Of a DNA stretch of 7,507 bases, positions 6,666 through 7,507 are shown one piece after another. The position numbers and the translations under genes are program-made. Below the pieces are notes generated by a model, which made no database searches, was not told where the DNA came from, and worked only from the letters and a program-made list of their open reading frames with translations. The stretch comes from CAYFSC01 sp964345695 (GTDB lineage: Bacteria > Bacteroidota > Rhodothermia > Rhodothermales > Salinibacteraceae), in NCBI GenBank assembly GCA_964345695.1, contig CAYFSC010000149.1, positions 1-7,507 on the forward strand. The letters run 5' to 3'. Position 1 is the first letter of the stretch. Each line of letters opens with the position of its first letter.

Positions 6666-7355
6666 ATGGGTCTCTACCAGAAGTTTTTTGCGCATTGCCT
6701 GGCCACCGGAGATGATGCTCAGCATCGGATCTACGGAGAGCGCAAGCGCGACCTCTTTGCCGACCTCTCGGGGACGGTCGTCGAAATCGGCCCGGGCACC
6801 GGGATCAACATTCCCTATCTGCCGGACGGCATCCGCTGGATCGGACTGGAGCCCAACCCGCACATGCACGCCTTCATCCGCGAGCGGCTTCAGGAGCGCA
6901 ACATCGACGCGGAGATTCGCGACGATCCGGCTCAGAACACGGGCCTTTCCTCTGCGTCCGTCGACACGGTGATCAGCACGCTTGTCCTCTGCTCGGTGCC
7001 GTCGCTCGAAGACACCCTCGCCGAGATCCACCGGATCCTCAAGCCCGGCGGACGCCTGCTGTTTATCGAGCACGTGGCCGCCCCCGACAACACCTGGCTG
7101 CAGTGGCTGCAAACGGGCATCAAGCCGCTCTGGCAGCCCCTTGGCGACGGATGCCGCCCCGATCGCCACACCGAAGCGGCCATTGAGGCAGCCGGCTTCT
7201 CGAAGGTGCAGTATGAGCGGTTCGACACCGGATTGCCGGTGGTGTCGCCGCACGTCATCGGCGAAGCCAGGAAAGGCAGGAAAGGGGAGGTAAAAGGCGA
7301 GGCCAGAGCTCCGGGGCGGGGGAACGTTCGGACCGCCGGGCGTAGAGCCTCGTGA
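6666..7355 (+). CDS. Class I SAM-dependent methyltransferase, METTL7/TMT1-like
   Basis: This encodes a 229-residue Rossmann-fold methyltransferase. Motif I is VVEIGPGTGINIP (38-50, the SAM glycine loop with E40). E62 in WIGLEPNP is the acidic residue expected to hold the SAM ribose. SVDTVISTLVLCSV (98-111) is motif IV, and LKPGGRLLFIEHVAA (125-139) is motif V/VI. The run TLVLCSV, the EHVAA end, then a tryptophan-rich stretch (TWLQWLQTGIKPLW, 143-156), DGC and a final SPHVIG closely recall animal METTL7A/B (TMT1A/B), which methylate thiols; this comparison is from memory. The substrate in this organism is unknown, and small-molecule thiols or lipids are inferences. The animal N-terminal membrane anchor is absent. 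The ATG at 6666 is chosen over TTG 6651 because YQKFFAHCLA fits the family start. Residues from about 201 form a basic, Gly/Arg/Lys-rich tail that starts at a tandem DNA repeat and is probably not part of the domain. Confidence 0.88.
   Translation: MGLYQKFFAHCLATGDDAQHRIYGERKRDLFADLSGTVVEIGPGTGINIPYLPDGIRWIGLEPNPHMHAFIRERLQERNIDAEIRDDPAQNTGLSSASVDTVISTLVLCSVPSLEDTLAEIHRILKPGGRLLFIEHVAAPDNTWLQWLQTGIKPLWQPLGDGCRPDRHTEAAIEAAGFSKVQYERFDTGLPVVSPHVIGEARKGRKGEVKGEARAPGRGNVRTAGRRAS
7268..7285 (+). repeat. Two tandem copies of a 9-bp unit inside the methyltransferase 3' end
   Basis: CAGGAAAGG occurs twice in a row (7268-7276, 7277-7285) and is followed by more purine-rich sequence up to about 7301. 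Being 9 bases it keeps the frame and encodes the RKGRKG of the C-terminal tail. It marks the point where similarity to the methyltransferase fold appears to end. Confidence 0.75.
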
Positions 7356-7388
7356 ATCGTGTTTCGCCCCTCGCCGCTTGTCCTGTCC

Positions 7389-7490
7389 ATGCGGTTTTCG
7401 GGTTCGCTTCTGTGCGTGGTGCTGATTTTAACGGTGGGCTGTCACGACGGAGAGCCCACAACTCTGCCGCCTCGCATCGGGCGCCGGTAG
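7389..7490 (+). CDS. Tiny putative lipoprotein, 33 residues
   Basis: A short frame starts at ATG 7389 and ends at TAG 7488-7490. It encodes a lipoprotein-like N-terminus: MRF, a hydrophobic run (SLLCVVLILTVG) and a cysteine at residue 18 in the context LTVGC. A short polar tail follows (HDGEPTTLPPRIGRR). The lipobox is imperfect, with Thr rather than Leu/Val/Ile at -3. If processed, only 16 residues would remain after lipidation at C18, comparable to small entericidin-like lipoproteins. It begins 33 bases after the methyltransferase stop on the same strand. No Shine-Dalgarno is visible, which is common in this group. It may instead be chance, or the start of a gene broken by an early stop; the window ends 17 bases later, so this cannot be settled here. 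Confidence 0.4.
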   Translation: MRFSGSLLCVVLILTVGCHDGEPTTLPPRIGRR

Positions 7491-7507
7491 CGTCCCCTCA
7501 GAAGGGA

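Noticed and set aside
1..7507. A defence, mobile or biosynthetic system
   Set aside because: No integrase, transposase, nuclease, toxin-antitoxin pair, reverse transcriptase, CRISPR repeat or biosynthetic cluster genes are visible on either strand. Gene content is housekeeping and envelope functions in one orientation.

Overview
The window looks like an ordinary stretch of core chromosome from a GC-rich member of the Bacteroidota/Rhodothermota, most like Salinibacter. Four points support this. The serine hydroxymethyltransferase carries the extra segment after its PLP-lysine region that Bacteroidota enzymes have. TatC has the long first periplasmic loop usual in that group. The S41 protease has the roughly 150-residue C-terminal extension common there. 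Most starts lack a strong Shine-Dalgarno sequence. The genus is an inference from recall of protein sequences, not from a search. All supported genes lie on the + strand, and there are no RNA genes, insertion sequences, phage genes or CRISPR arrays.

Layout. 3-458 is the 3' part of a DUF4385 gene cut by the window edge. 582-1259 and 1266-1586 are a tight pair encoding an exported DUF4159 protein and a small DUF4359-like protein with an N-terminal membrane segment. A 182-base gap follows that holds a perfect 8-bp inverted repeat, then glyA (1769-3067). Next come an orotate phosphoribosyltransferase-like gene (3204-3812), tatC (3905-4768) and a membrane-anchored PDZ/S41 C-terminal processing protease (4889-6553). 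The last full-length gene is a class I SAM methyltransferase resembling the METTL7/TMT1 family (6666-7355). A very short lipoprotein-like reading frame (7389-7490) ends the window.

How they fit together. glyA feeds serine-derived one-carbon units to folate, and the phosphoribosyltransferase would act in nucleotide metabolism if it is catalytic. TatC (folded-protein export) and the S41 protease (periplasmic proteolysis) are both envelope functions, as are the exported DUF4159 and DUF4359-like products. The genes are co-directional but mostly separated by about 90-180 bases with inverted repeats in several gaps. The region therefore reads as several short transcription units rather than one operon.

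I did not find convincing evidence for a new multi-gene system. The points most worth following up are the phosphoribosyltransferase with a changed active-site signature, the METTL7-like methyltransferase with an odd repeat-derived basic tail, the glyA leader hairpin, the exported DUF4159/DUF4359-like pair, and the tiny lipoprotein frame.
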